Shown piece by piece: positions 15,023 to 22,724 of a stretch of DNA of 36,147 nt. A program made the position numbers and the translations under genes. Each line of letters starts with the position of its first letter. Position 1 is the stretch's first letter. Under the pieces are notes generated by a model. The model was not told the origin of the DNA. It ran no database searches and saw nothing but the letters and a program-made list of their open reading frames with translations. This stretch comes from Pseudomonadota bacterium (GTDB taxonomy: Bacteria > Pseudomonadota > Gammaproteobacteria > Burkholderiales > Burkholderiaceae_C): contig JAIUOW010000026.1 in assembly GCA_020161775.1 (NCBI GenBank), positions 1 to 36,147 of the forward strand, in the 5' to 3' direction.

Positions 15023-17554
15023 ATGAACCATTCTCTGACGAAAGCGGCGGCGATGGGCGCCCTGATGATGGCGCTGGCATCGCAAAGTGCGACCGGTCAA
15101 AGCCGGATCGGCGCCCCCCCCGCGCCTGCCAGTACGACCGGCTGGGACCAATCGGTGTGGAATACTATTCGAGAAGCGGCGCCAACGCCGTCAATCCAAG
15201 CACGGCCTTCCGTCGGCACACAACGAAAAAATCCGTCACTAGAGGCATGGAGCGAGTGGCTCGAAGATCCTGCGATGGATTCCTCATTGAAGGCGAAGAC
15301 GATTGCCGAAATCACCCGATCCGCACCCCGTGACGGCACCGCAGCATTTATCCTAGGACGCGCGTACGCCACGGGCGTTGCCGGCCTGACATCGGACCGG
15401 AAGGAGGCCGTGTACTGGTACGGCATTGGCGCGCGCGCAGGCAATGGTTCTGCAATGTCATCCCTCGGAAACTACTATGAGAGAGGATTGGGTGGACTTG
15501 CCAAGGACGAAGCCGAGGCCGTGAAATGGTATGGGCGAGCCAAAGACAAGGGCGCTCCAGCGGGCGTGGCGGCCTATGCAGGCGCCCTGGAGCGCGGCAT
15601 CGGCGGATTGACTACCGATGTCGATACGGCTTATGACCTGTACCGGCAGGCCGCGGATATGGGCGATGCATGGGCGATGGCCATGGTGGCCCACGCCTAC
15701 GAAGTCGGTAAAGGCAAGTACGCCAAAGATCCCGTTGAGGCAGTCAAGTGGTGGGGCAAATCCGCCGCCAAAGGACATCCCAGCGCAATGCTGGTCTATG
15801 CCGACGCACTTGCGGCGGGACGCGGGCTGCGCGCGCCCGACGAATCGGCCGCGTTACAGTGGTACCTGAAGGCTGCCGAACGGCAGCAGGGCCGGGCTAT
15901 GGGTGTGGTTGCACACGCCTTCGAAATCGGCAGGGGCCGATTCGCGAAAGACGAAGTCAAGGCCGGCCAGTGGTACCAACGCGGCGCTACCGCCAACGAC
16001 CTCTGGTCGATGGTGACTTACGGGAGGTACCTAGAATCGGGTCGCGGAAACGTCGCCAGGAACGAGGCGGCGGCCGTCCGGTGGTATGAGGCCGCGGCGA
16101 ATCTGAATGACGCCAATGCGATGGTCGAATTGGCCCAGGCCTATGAAATGGGCAAGGCTCCGTTGACCAAAAACGCTGCAGAGGCGGTCAAGTGGTGGGG
16201 AAAGGCGGCGCAGGCGGGCAACACCTGGGCGATGGTCCAGTACGGCAGCGCGCTTGCTAGCGGCAGAGGCGGCTTGGCCAAGAACGGAGAGGCCGCGGTC
16301 ACGTGGTTCCAGAAAGCCATCGCCGCCCACGATACCTGGGGCATGATTGCTCTCTCGGACGCACATGGGCAAGGCCTCGGCAAGCTGCCCAAGGACGAGT
16401 ACCAACGCGCGAACTGGCTCTTCAAGGCGATGGAGGGCAACAACGCCAGGGCGATGGCGCTTTACGGCGGGCTGCTAGAAGTAGGTACGCCCAATGTGGC
16501 TAAGGACGAGAAGGGTGCCGTGGAGCTCTACAAGCGGTCGGCCGCGCTGAAGGACGTCTGCGGCATGGTTGCGCTGAGCAATGCGTATCTGAACGGCATC
16601 GGGGGGCTAACCAAGAATCCCGCCGAAGCGATGCGCCACTTGATCGATGCTGCCAAGGGTGGCCACGCGGGCGCGATGCGTTCGTACGCAGCCGCGCTCG
16701 AGAACGGTACACCGGTGGTGACAAAGAATGAGGAGCAGGCGATTGTCTGGTACCGCAAATCGGCGGAATCAGGCGACCATTTCAGCATCACGAAAGTTGT
16801 ACAGGCCTACGAACTCGGCAAGGGCGGCTACACGAAGAATGAGGCGGAGGCCCTCGTCTGGTTGAAGAGGGGCGCGGAGACCGGTCACACCTGGTCGATG
16901 GGAGTCTACGGACAATGGCGCGCAAATGGCCGAGGAGGCCAGCCCCGCGACCCGGCGGAGGCGGTGCGCTGGTACCGCGAAGGTGCAGCTGCCAACGATC
17001 CCTGGTGCATCGCTCTGCTCGGACAGGCGCTCCAGGAAGGCGCAGGCGTGGCGAGGGATCCATCCGCAGCCGTGGCCTACTACCGCAAGGCTGCGGAAAT
17101 GCGCCAACCGTGGGCGATGGTGCTGCTGGGGCGCGCACTTGAAGAGCGCGTCGGCGTTCCGACCACCAATGTGGTGGAGGCGATCAGTTGGTATTGCCGC
17201 GGCGCCGAAGCTGGCGATGCATGGGGCATGGAGCTCTGCGGCGAATCGTTCGAAGTTGGCAAAGGCGGGCAGCAAAAGGAGATGGCGAAGGCCGTCAGCT
17301 GGTACCGAAAGGCGGCAGAGGCCGGGTCGCTGCACGGCATGCTGCGATACGGCGACGCGCTGGAACACGGCAAGGGCGGTGTGCCGCGCGACCTCGCCGC
17401 CGCCCTCACATGGTTCAAGCGCGCATCTGATGCAGGCGATCCAAAGGGCAAACTGGAGTATGAGCGGCTCAAAGGGATCGTCACACCGAACATGAAGATT
17501 GCAGCGGCGCACGACCGGGATTGGGCGCGGTCGGTGTTAGGTCTGCACTCATGA
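15023..17554 (+). CDS. exported Sel1-repeat (SLR/TPR-like) protein
   Basis: An 843-residue protein. The N-terminal segment (KAAAMGALMMALASQSATG) is a signal peptide, so the protein should be periplasmic. From about residue 115 it consists of some 18 Sel1-like repeats, each 36 residues, of the type AVKWYxKAAxxGxxxAM followed by GxGGxxKDxx. The repeats alternate between two subtypes (see findings). Sel1 solenoids bind other proteins, and several SLR proteins act in envelope assembly. The start at 15023 has AGAGG upstream; an upstream in-frame start lacks a signal peptide. The gene is 70 bases after the kinase gene and closes the operon, so it may bind the kinase's outer domain or the PBP. Function inferred. 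Confidence 0.85.
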   Translation: MNHSLTKAAAMGALMMALASQSATGQSRIGAPPAPASTTGWDQSVWNTIREAAPTPSIQARPSVGTQRKNPSLEAWSEWLEDPAMDSSLKAKTIAEITRSAPRDGTAAFILGRAYATGVAGLTSDRKEAVYWYGIGARAGNGSAMSSLGNYYERGLGGLAKDEAEAVKWYGRAKDKGAPAGVAAYAGALERGIGGLTTDVDTAYDLYRQAADMGDAWAMAMVAHAYEVGKGKYAKDPVEAVKWWGKSAAKGHPSAMLVYADALAAGRGLRAPDESAALQWYLKAAERQQGRAMGVVAHAFEIGRGRFAKDEVKAGQWYQRGATANDLWSMVTYGRYLESGRGNVARNEAAAVRWYEAAANLNDANAMVELAQAYEMGKAPLTKNAAEAVKWWGKAAQAGNTWAMVQYGSALASGRGGLAKNGEAAVTWFQKAIAAHDTWGMIALSDAHGQGLGKLPKDEYQRANWLFKAMEGNNARAMALYGGLLEVGTPNVAKDEKGAVELYKRSAALKDVCGMVALSNAYLNGIGGLTKNPAEAMRHLIDAAKGGHAGAMRSYAAALENGTPVVTKNEEQAIVWYRKSAESGDHFSITKVVQAYELGKGGYTKNEAEALVWLKRGAETGHTWSMGVYGQWRANGRGGQPRDPAEAVRWYREGAAANDPWCIALLGQALQEGAGVARDPSAAVAYYRKAAEMRQPWAMVLLGRALEERVGVPTTNVVEAISWYCRGAEAGDAWGMELCGESFEVGKGGQQKEMAKAVSWYRKAAEAGSLHGMLRYGDALEHGKGGVPRDLAAALTWFKRASDAGDPKGKLEYERLKGIVTPNMKIAAAHDRDWARSVLGLHS

Positions 17555-18205
17555 ACTGACCAACGACGGCGCCGGACGAGGTGTAGCCCTTGTCTCGCCG
17601 GACGGGACGTGGCGATCACAGATTCAGGCGACCCGAAACAGTGGACTGCTCCACTGGCCTCAATGTCGTAGGCGCTTTGCGTCAGGGCGTCATAGTCCCG
17701 AGCAGGGCTAGTTCGCCAATCAGTTAATGACTCATTTCCTCTAGGTACGGCCTCAAGCAGCATTCTGTTTCCGCGGGGACACGCGCAGTATCCGTCGTAC
17801 CCGCGGAACGACCACTTGTCCCGATGCCTATCGATCCCTGCGCGAAGCTGGGGCGGCGACTTCAAGATCCGACGCTTCGAATAGCCTGAGTACGCTGTCT
17901 GCTGTGCGTAAGACCGCACGTCAAGCACAAGATGGCGAAACTCGATAAGCGCAGCCTGTGGTTGAACGGCATGCGCGAAAACAAGGAGACGGGCGAGCGC
18001 GAGGAATACGTTTGGGAACGGTACGAGAAGTACCTGTGCCCCGACTTCTCACGTTTGCTTGACACTTGTTGCAACGCTGTTCGGCAATGACACCGATGGA
18101 ACTGCCTCGCGAGAAAATGCCGGACTTCCTTCACGCTGAAAATGCGCACATGGAAGCCGCTATCCGGCATTCCACCTGTTTACACTCCCCGCCCGCACGA
18201 GCCGC
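17555..18205. other. 650-base stretch without a confident gene
   Basis: The stretch holds a perfect hairpin (CAGTGGA CTGC TCCACTG, 17639-17656) without a T-run, possibly the end of the Sel1 operon. A 52-codon plus frame at 17932-18090 (starts MAKLDKRSLWLNGMRENK, ends with CNAVRQ) is protein-like in its charged part but lacks a ribosome binding site and matches no family I know. It may be a remnant of a larger gene, because the reading seems to shift frame after 18090. Composition is lower in GC than the operon to the left, so a decayed insertion boundary is possible. Confidence 0.35.
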
Positions 18206-18811
18206 TTACACCCTCGCCACAAGCCACCACCGCACAAACCGCGCCAAATCCCCATGCTGCGAATCCGTATGCGCCATCAGCAGCCCCTCATTCGGTGATC
18301 CGTTTGCTCCCCGAAGAATCAAGGCCCGGTGAATCTGCCCATCCACACCAACGAAGTACGGCAGAAAGTCATCCACAAACGCACAAGGTTTCAACGCATT
18401 CAGCGTCTCAGCCTTCGGGCTCACCGTCGTCGATTCGTGCCCAGTCGCATGCACCAGATCAATCGGAAACCCGTGCAACCGAAGATTGCGCTCCCGAGCC
18501 GCCCTGAACTCCTCAGGCAAGGCCGTCACACATACCAGCTCATGCCCAGCGTCCGCCAATGCCCGACAGGCATCCACCGCGCCCGGTACAGGTGGTATCG
18601 AAGCCCAGAAGTCTTCGTCGAATGCTCGCCGCAACCGATCCAGGCGCTCCCCCTCCACCCGCTCGACCTCCCAGCGATCCATCGGCCAGTAGGCCTGCGG
18701 ATCCCGCTCCCGCGGATACTGCCCAAACGCCCGCTCCCAGGCGCCTGCATAGGCCAAACCGTAGTCCAGCAGCACCCCATCGGCGTCCAGCGCAATGATT
18801 CCCTTGCCCAT
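18206..18811 (-). CDS. HAD-family hydrolase (phosphatase)
   Basis: A 201-residue soluble HAD enzyme. Motif I is DADGVLLDYG at residues 8-17 (nucleophile Asp and general acid), motif II the Thr in CVTALPEE, motif III the Lys in SPKAE and motif IV FVDDFLPY. The insert after motif I is a helical cap as in phosphoglycolate-type enzymes. It lies 15 bases after the NAD-kinase-like gene and shares its operon. A small-molecule phosphatase role, perhaps on a nucleotide or sugar phosphate connected with NAD, is inferred from context only. Confidence 0.8.
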   Translation of the reverse strand: MGKGIIALDADGVLLDYGLAYAGAWERAFGQYPRERDPQAYWPMDRWEVERVEGERLDRLRRAFDEDFWASIPPVPGAVDACRALADAGHELVCVTALPEEFRAARERNLRLHGFPIDLVHATGHESTTVSPKAETLNALKPCAFVDDFLPYFVGVDGQIHRALILRGANGSPNEGLLMAHTDSQHGDLARFVRWWLVARV

Positions 18812-18826
18812 TCTGTGTTTCCCCTT

Positions 18827-19786
18827 TCAGTGAACCAGTTGTCCCTGCAAGGCCGCCACCGACACGGTAGCCTCCATGCCCGCAGTAAAGCGCAGGAAGT
18901 CCGCCTCAATGCCATCCGAGAAGATGATCCCGGACTCCGGCATGCGCGAACGGATGCGCAGCGGTTGATCCGCCTGCACGCGCCCGTACACCAGGCTGGT
19001 GCTTGAAGTCCGGCTCGGAAACGGCTCCCTCACAGCAAACGCCAGTTCCAGTGAGTCCCAAGCTATCGGCGTGTACTCCGTTCCGGGGCGACCAGCCCCC
19101 AGCGAACTCGCAATCGCCAGTGATCCCGTGACCACACTTTTGAGCCAGGCCGTCGACCCCAACCCCGTGGACACGATCAGCCCCGAAGAGGACTGAAACT
19201 CCGTCTTCCCCTGGTAGCTCAGTTCGTACAAGGCCGAGGTGTGTGACCTGGGTCCGATGAACAGATCGTTCACCGCCCGCAGGCTCTGCCCATCCGACAG
19301 TCGGGCCTCCGCCATCGTCACCGCCTTGGTCTCCCGGCGATCCGCGGCCACATCCTCCAGCACCGAACCCAGATCCTCTGGGCGGAACGGCAACAAAATC
19401 CCGTCCCAGCGGCTGGGCTCTGGATTCAGCCCTATCAGTGGTTGCCCCTGCAGGTACTTCATGGTGTTGGCCACCAGACCGTCCTGGCCCAGCGCCACCA
19501 CGATGTCCGTGGGCGAGAACACAAAGTTCGGCAACATCTGGCGGTCCAGCAGCTGGTAACGGCCCCAGGCCTGCAGGGCCTGGACCACGATCCTCAGGCT
19601 GCGGGCATAGGCCTCGTTCTCCGCCAGGTAGTCGCCGAAGTCTGCTCCCAAGTGCTCTACATAGAACTTGGCCTGGGCCAGGGTGTTGTGCCGCACGATC
19701 AGCTCCTCCAGCCGACTGTGCCGGGTGACCAGCACGACCTTGCGTTCGACCCCGCCGGCCACCCACGCTGCTCCTGTGCGTGTCAC
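18827..19786 (-). CDS. NAD-kinase-like protein
   Basis: A 319-residue protein of the NAD kinase/diacylglycerol kinase fold. VALGQDGLVANTMKYL corresponds to the GGDGT-type nucleotide loop, NDLFIG to the NE motif, and STGLGSTAW to the glycine-rich STPTGSTAY segment of ATP-NAD kinases. The first motif reads GQDGL instead of GGDGT and the Glu of NE is Asp, so substrate or activity may differ from housekeeping NAD kinase. The start is a GTG overlapping the stop of the SPFH gene (GTGA). An NrtR-type regulator controls the cassette, which supports an NAD(P)-related role. Confidence 0.7.
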   Translation of the reverse strand: MTRTGAAWVAGGVERKVVLVTRHSRLEELIVRHNTLAQAKFYVEHLGADFGDYLAENEAYARSLRIVVQALQAWGRYQLLDRQMLPNFVFSPTDIVVALGQDGLVANTMKYLQGQPLIGLNPEPSRWDGILLPFRPEDLGSVLEDVAADRRETKAVTMAEARLSDGQSLRAVNDLFIGPRSHTSALYELSYQGKTEFQSSSGLIVSTGLGSTAWLKSVVTGSLAIASSLGAGRPGTEYTPIAWDSLELAFAVREPFPSRTSSTSLVYGRVQADQPLRIRSRMPESGIIFSDGIEADFLRFTAGMEATVSVAALQGQLVH

Positions 19787-20829
19787 ATGGCCCCCTTGTG
19801 AGCGGCAGCACGTTGGGGTACCCCCGCCATCAGCGAGTTGAGCAATTCAGGCGAGACATTGAGCTGGCCGATCCGCTCCGCCTTCTCCGCAATGCCACTA
19901 AAGGCCTGGGCGATCAACTGGCCGGGCTGCATGCCGGCGGCCGCCAGGGCCTGGACCACCCGGGGATCGGCTTTCTCCAGAGCTTGCATGAGGGTGCTGA
20001 CCTTGTGGGCTTCGGCCTCGGCCAGCTTGCGGGTGTTGGCAGCCTGACCCTCCACCAGATCCTTGCGGCGTTGCTCCAGATCGATGTCCGAGGCCATTTG
20101 TTCGCCGCGCAGCTCGTTCTGGCGACGCATGACCGCGGCTTTGGCTTCCATCTGGGTTTCCTGGATCTGGCGCTGCTTTTGCTCGACGGCGATCTCGGTG
20201 TCCAGTTCGTTCTGGCGAATCGAGCGCTCATGCTCCACTGAAGCCATGCGCCGCAGGTAGATCGCGTCGTCTGCCGCCTTGAGGTTGGATTCCCGGGCTT
20301 CGGCCTCCAGGGCCCGGGCAATGTCTGGCGTCGGCTTGATGGCCACGATGGATACCCCCAGGATTTCCAGGCCCAGGGCCTGGATCTCGGGTTGGGCTTC
20401 CAGCTGCTGCTGAACCGCCCTGGCGGTATCGGCCGAGGCCTTGAGCGCCTGTTTCAGCTCCAGCGCCTGGATCGCCTGCTGGACGATGACCTTGGCCTGC
20501 ATTGCCACCCGATCACCCAAGCGCTGGGGGTCTTCCGATGCGTAACCCTGGCCGTTGGGGTGCAGGGAGAAGTCCATCAAGGCGGCGGTTCGCTGGGGAT
20601 CGCGCACCCGGTAGCTAATCTGGCCCTGGACCGTGACGTTCTGGAAGTCGCTGGTCACCAGCTCCAGCATGAAGCCACTGTCGCGGCTGGCCACGGGCAC
20701 GGCCACCACGGTGCTGTTGGGCGCGTAGAAGAAGAACGAGAGCCCGGCTCCCTGGCGGACGATCTGGCCCTTGCGAAACTGAAGCAGGTACGTAGTGGGC
20801 TGGGCCTTGAGGAATTGGATACCGAGCAT
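19783..20829 (-). CDS. SPFH/band-7 (prohibitin-like) domain protein
   Basis: A 348-residue protein. Residues 1 to about 190 form an SPFH domain (GIQFLKAQPTTYLL, VTVQGQISYRVRDPQ, GLEILGVSIVAIKPTP), followed by a long charged coiled coil (about 190-290) rich in Glu, Gln and Arg, and a short C-terminal helix. There is no clear N-terminal membrane segment, unlike stomatin or HflK/C. SPFH proteins form ring-like oligomers on membranes. The ATG at 20829 has AAAGGAG six bases upstream. First gene of the minus-strand cassette SPFH, NAD-kinase-like, HAD, read from the operator region at 20852-20892. Confidence 0.82.
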   Translation of the reverse strand: MLGIQFLKAQPTTYLLQFRKGQIVRQGAGLSFFFYAPNSTVVAVPVASRDSGFMLELVTSDFQNVTVQGQISYRVRDPQRTAALMDFSLHPNGQGYASEDPQRLGDRVAMQAKVIVQQAIQALELKQALKASADTARAVQQQLEAQPEIQALGLEILGVSIVAIKPTPDIARALEAEARESNLKAADDAIYLRRMASVEHERSIRQNELDTEIAVEQKQRQIQETQMEAKAAVMRRQNELRGEQMASDIDLEQRRKDLVEGQAANTRKLAEAEAHKVSTLMQALEKADPRVVQALAAAGMQPGQLIAQAFSGIAEKAERIGQLNVSPELLNSLMAGVPQRAAAHKGAM

Positions 20830-20851
20830 GATGGGCTCCTTTCGCTTTTGA

Positions 20852-20892
20852 GTTGCACTGTACAACCCTTATTAAGTTGCATAGTACAACCC
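20852..20892. promoter_or_regulatory. tandem operator-like repeats between nrtR and the SPFH operon
   Basis: Two 17-base direct repeats, GTTGCACTGTACAACCC (20852-20868) and GTTGCATAGTACAACCC (20876-20892), lie 24 bases apart in the divergent intergenic region. Each is nearly palindromic (GTTG...CAAC). Two such sites on the same face of the helix suit a dimeric regulator, probably the neighbouring NrtR-like protein, acting on both transcription units. Confidence 0.7.
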
Positions 20893-20912
20893 AACCGGAT
20901 AAAGTCAAGCCC

Positions 20913-21641
20913 ATGAACAAAAAGATTTCGACCGACCCTCATCTGGACTTCGAGCGACCGCTCGTGACGGTGGATGTGGTGATCTTTTCGGTGATCGACG
21001 ACAAGCTGGCCGTGCTGCTGGTACGCCGGCCCGATGACGAACGCGAACCGTTTCCAGGGCGCTGGGCCTTGCCTGGCGGGTTCGTGGACGTGAACCAGGA
21101 CAGGTCACTGCAGGACTGCGCGGCGCGCAAGTTGCGGGAGAAGACGGGTGTGAAGGCGCCGTATCTGGAGCAGCTGGCCAGCTGGGGGGATTCGGGGCGG
21201 GATCCCCGGGGGTGGTCGGTGACCAGTGCCTATTTCGCGTTGATTACCTTGCCGGTCGGGCAGGCTGAGGTACCTATCGCGGGGGCGCCTGAATCCCAGT
21301 GGGTGGAGGTGGAGGAGGCGCGGCGCAAGCGGCTGGCGTTTGACCATTCCCAGATTCTGGCGGCGGCCGTTGCACGGCTTCGCAGCAAGGTGGAGTACAC
21401 CTCGCTGCCGGCGTTTCTGTTGACGGAGCCGTTCACTTTGCCGCAGTTGCAGCAAACCTATGAGGTCGTGCTGGGGCGGGAGGTGGACAAGAGTGCGTTT
21501 CGCAAACGGATGCTGGACGCGGCTTTCCTTGAAGAGGTTGGTGTGGTGGATGGGGTGTTCGGTCGGGCTGCAACGGGTTACCGCATCAGGGACCGGGATC
21601 GGGCGGTGACGTTTCCGCGGATGTTCAAGTCCGGGGAGTAG
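20913..21641 (+). CDS. nrtR: NrtR-like Nudix-related transcriptional regulator
   Basis: A 242-residue regulator. Residues 1 to about 150 are a Nudix fold (VDVVIFSVIDDKLAVLLVRR, then WALPGGFVDV). The C-terminal part (TLPQLQQTYEVVLGREVDK and RKRMLDAAFLEEVGVV) is the winged helix characteristic of NrtR. NrtR senses ADP-ribose or related NAD metabolites and represses NAD genes. The Nudix box reads RKLREKTG where active enzymes have REUXEEXGU, so the metal-binding glutamates are partly lost and hydrolysis is unlikely, as in other NrtR proteins. It is divergent from the SPFH operon with the tandem sites between. The start at 20913 is the first ATG that gives a normal NrtR N-terminus. Confidence 0.8.
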   Translation: MNKKISTDPHLDFERPLVTVDVVIFSVIDDKLAVLLVRRPDDEREPFPGRWALPGGFVDVNQDRSLQDCAARKLREKTGVKAPYLEQLASWGDSGRDPRGWSVTSAYFALITLPVGQAEVPIAGAPESQWVEVEEARRKRLAFDHSQILAAAVARLRSKVEYTSLPAFLLTEPFTLPQLQQTYEVVLGREVDKSAFRKRMLDAAFLEEVGVVDGVFGRAATGYRIRDRDRAVTFPRMFKSGE

Positions 21642-21672
21642 CGACAGCCGAGGTAAAATACCGTCCAACACA

Positions 21673-21738
21673 CCCCGCCACACGTCTTGTCTGCGGACAA
21701 GGTCTTTCCCCAAGAAAGAGTGCAAAAGGCGGGGTTTT
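21673..21738 (+). ncRNA. three-way-junction RNA structure or complex terminator after nrtR
   Basis: An outer stem CCCCGCC (21673-21679) with GGCGGGG (21728-21734) encloses two perfect hairpins: CTTGTC TGCG GACAAG (21686-21701) and TCTTTC CCCAA GAAAGA (21703-21719). The outer stem is followed by TTTT. It starts 31 bases after the nrtR stop. It could end nrtR transcription or be a processed small RNA. I do not recognise it as a known riboswitch class. Confidence 0.5.
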
Positions 21739-21740
21739 CA

Positions 21741-22056
21741 TTTGTGCGACTTCACTGGTTCATGCCGTAAGTCCAAAAGGCTTAGGTTGGTATCCAGGCA
21801 ACCGGCAGCAGCCCACTCAAGATTCTCAGCCACGTTGGAAGCTGGCCTGAAGGGATGCCAATTTTGGCTGGCGAGCCGATCAGTCTGATCGATCTAGAAT
21901 AACAGCCCGAGCTTAGCGAGTACGCTTTCTAAGCCTGTGCATGTAATGCTCTCGATGAATGCGTTTGTCGAACAGCGACTGAAAGCCAGATCCGTTGATC
22001 TGGCTTTCCCATTTCTGGCGGTGGTGCAGCACATACGCCGCAAGGCCCACCGCCAA
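21741..22056. other. gene-free stretch with a strong hairpin
   Basis: No gene is supported here. A perfect 12-bp hairpin, GAAAGCCAGATC CGTT GATCTGGCTTTC (21981-22008), is present; with the T-rich right arm it could act as a terminator in the plus direction. The rest shows nothing clear. Confidence 0.4.
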
Positions 22057-22080
22057 TAAAAAAGGCTGCCAAGGCAGCCT
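22057..22080 (-). terminator. rho-independent terminator, minus strand
   Basis: On the minus strand an 8-bp stem, AGGCTGCC TT GGCAGCCT (22080-22063), is followed by six T residues (22062-22057). This is a standard intrinsic terminator. It lies just after the stop of the small minus-strand frame at 22087. Confidence 0.7.
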
Positions 22081-22086
22081 GAGTGG

Positions 22087-22308
22087 TCATGGGTTCACCG
22101 CGGCAGGTTCATCTACGTCTCGGCGTCTGCTGGCTTTCGCGAGCATTCCAACCGTGGGATCCGAGCGCCTACGGCCTGATTTTAATTGGTCGGGCGCATG
22201 TCGTGTTGATTTCCACTGAATCTTGATGCCCAAGCCCATGACCTGCTGGTTGGCGGCATCAGCCCACCCATGCCCCTGCAGACGGTTACTTGATTCGCCG
22301 ACTGGCAC
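22087..22308 (-). CDS. small hypothetical protein or gene remnant (73 aa)
   Basis: A minus-strand frame that ends seven bases before an intrinsic terminator, which is the main reason to list it. The product has a basic C-terminal half (KSGRRRSDPTVGMLAKASRR) and no recognised domain. There is no clear Shine-Dalgarno sequence, and the upstream part may be missing, so it may be the 3' end of a longer, decayed gene. Confidence 0.3.
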   Translation of the reverse strand: MPVGESSNRLQGHGWADAANQQVMGLGIKIQWKSTRHAPDQLKSGRRRSDPTVGMLAKASRRRDVDEPAAVNP

Positions 22309-22337
22309 TCACTTCCCGTCCTCATCGTGGCTCGCAT

Positions 22338-22366
22338 TTGACATTTCCCTTTTTGGGAAATACAAT
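22338..22366 (+). promoter_or_regulatory. higBA promoter with operator in the spacer
   Basis: TTGACA (22338-22343) and TACAAT (22361-22366) are separated by 17 bases: a near-consensus sigma-70 promoter. The perfect palindrome ATTTCCC TTTTT GGGAAAT (22343-22361) fills the spacer and touches both hexamers, so bound antitoxin would block polymerase. The toxin ATG follows at 22398. Confidence 0.85.
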
Positions 22367-22397
22367 ACCAATCCGGCTATGAGCACATCGTCCCTAC

Positions 22398-22682
22398 ATG
22401 CGAATTCTGGGTTTACCCATCCTCGAGGCGTTCAAGAAAAATCATGCAGCCACACGTGGCCCGCTGGACGCATGGCAGACGGATGTCGAGCGTGAGAACT
22501 GGAAAACGCCACAAGACATCAAACGCAGATACAGAAGCGCGGATTTCCTGGCGGACAACAGAGTCATCTTTGACATCAAGGGCAACTCATATCGGCTTGT
22601 GGTCAAGGTCCGATATCAGAACGGACTGGTGGTGGTTGAGTGGGTCGGGACACATGCCGAGTACGACAAGAAGCAGTTCTAG
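22398..22682 (+). CDS. higB: HigB-type toxin (mRNA interferase)
   Basis: A 94-residue RelE-fold toxin of the HigB group. Family segments are clear: WKTPQDIKRRYRSADFL, NRVIFDIKGNSYRLVVKVRY and GTHAEYDKK at the C-terminus, holding the usual basic and His/Tyr active-site residues. HigB enzymes cleave mRNA on the ribosome. Toxin before antitoxin is the usual higBA order. The leader before the ATG is short and has no good Shine-Dalgarno sequence, so toxin translation may be weak compared with the antitoxin. Confidence 0.9.
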   Translation: MRILGLPILEAFKKNHAATRGPLDAWQTDVERENWKTPQDIKRRYRSADFLADNRVIFDIKGNSYRLVVKVRYQNGLVVVEWVGTHAEYDKKQF

Positions 22683-22724
22683 GCAAACGTGTGTATGGCA
22701 AGCAAGCTACAAGCGGAGATGGCA

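Noticed and set aside
15350-17480. Repetitive region as CRISPR or DNA tandem repeat
   Set aside because: The regularity is at protein level (36-residue Sel1 repeats); the DNA repeats are too diverged and there are no spacers.
17080-17928. Minus-strand frame over the end of the Sel1 gene and beyond
   Set aside because: Its 3' part is antisense to Sel1 repeats and its 5' part matches no family.
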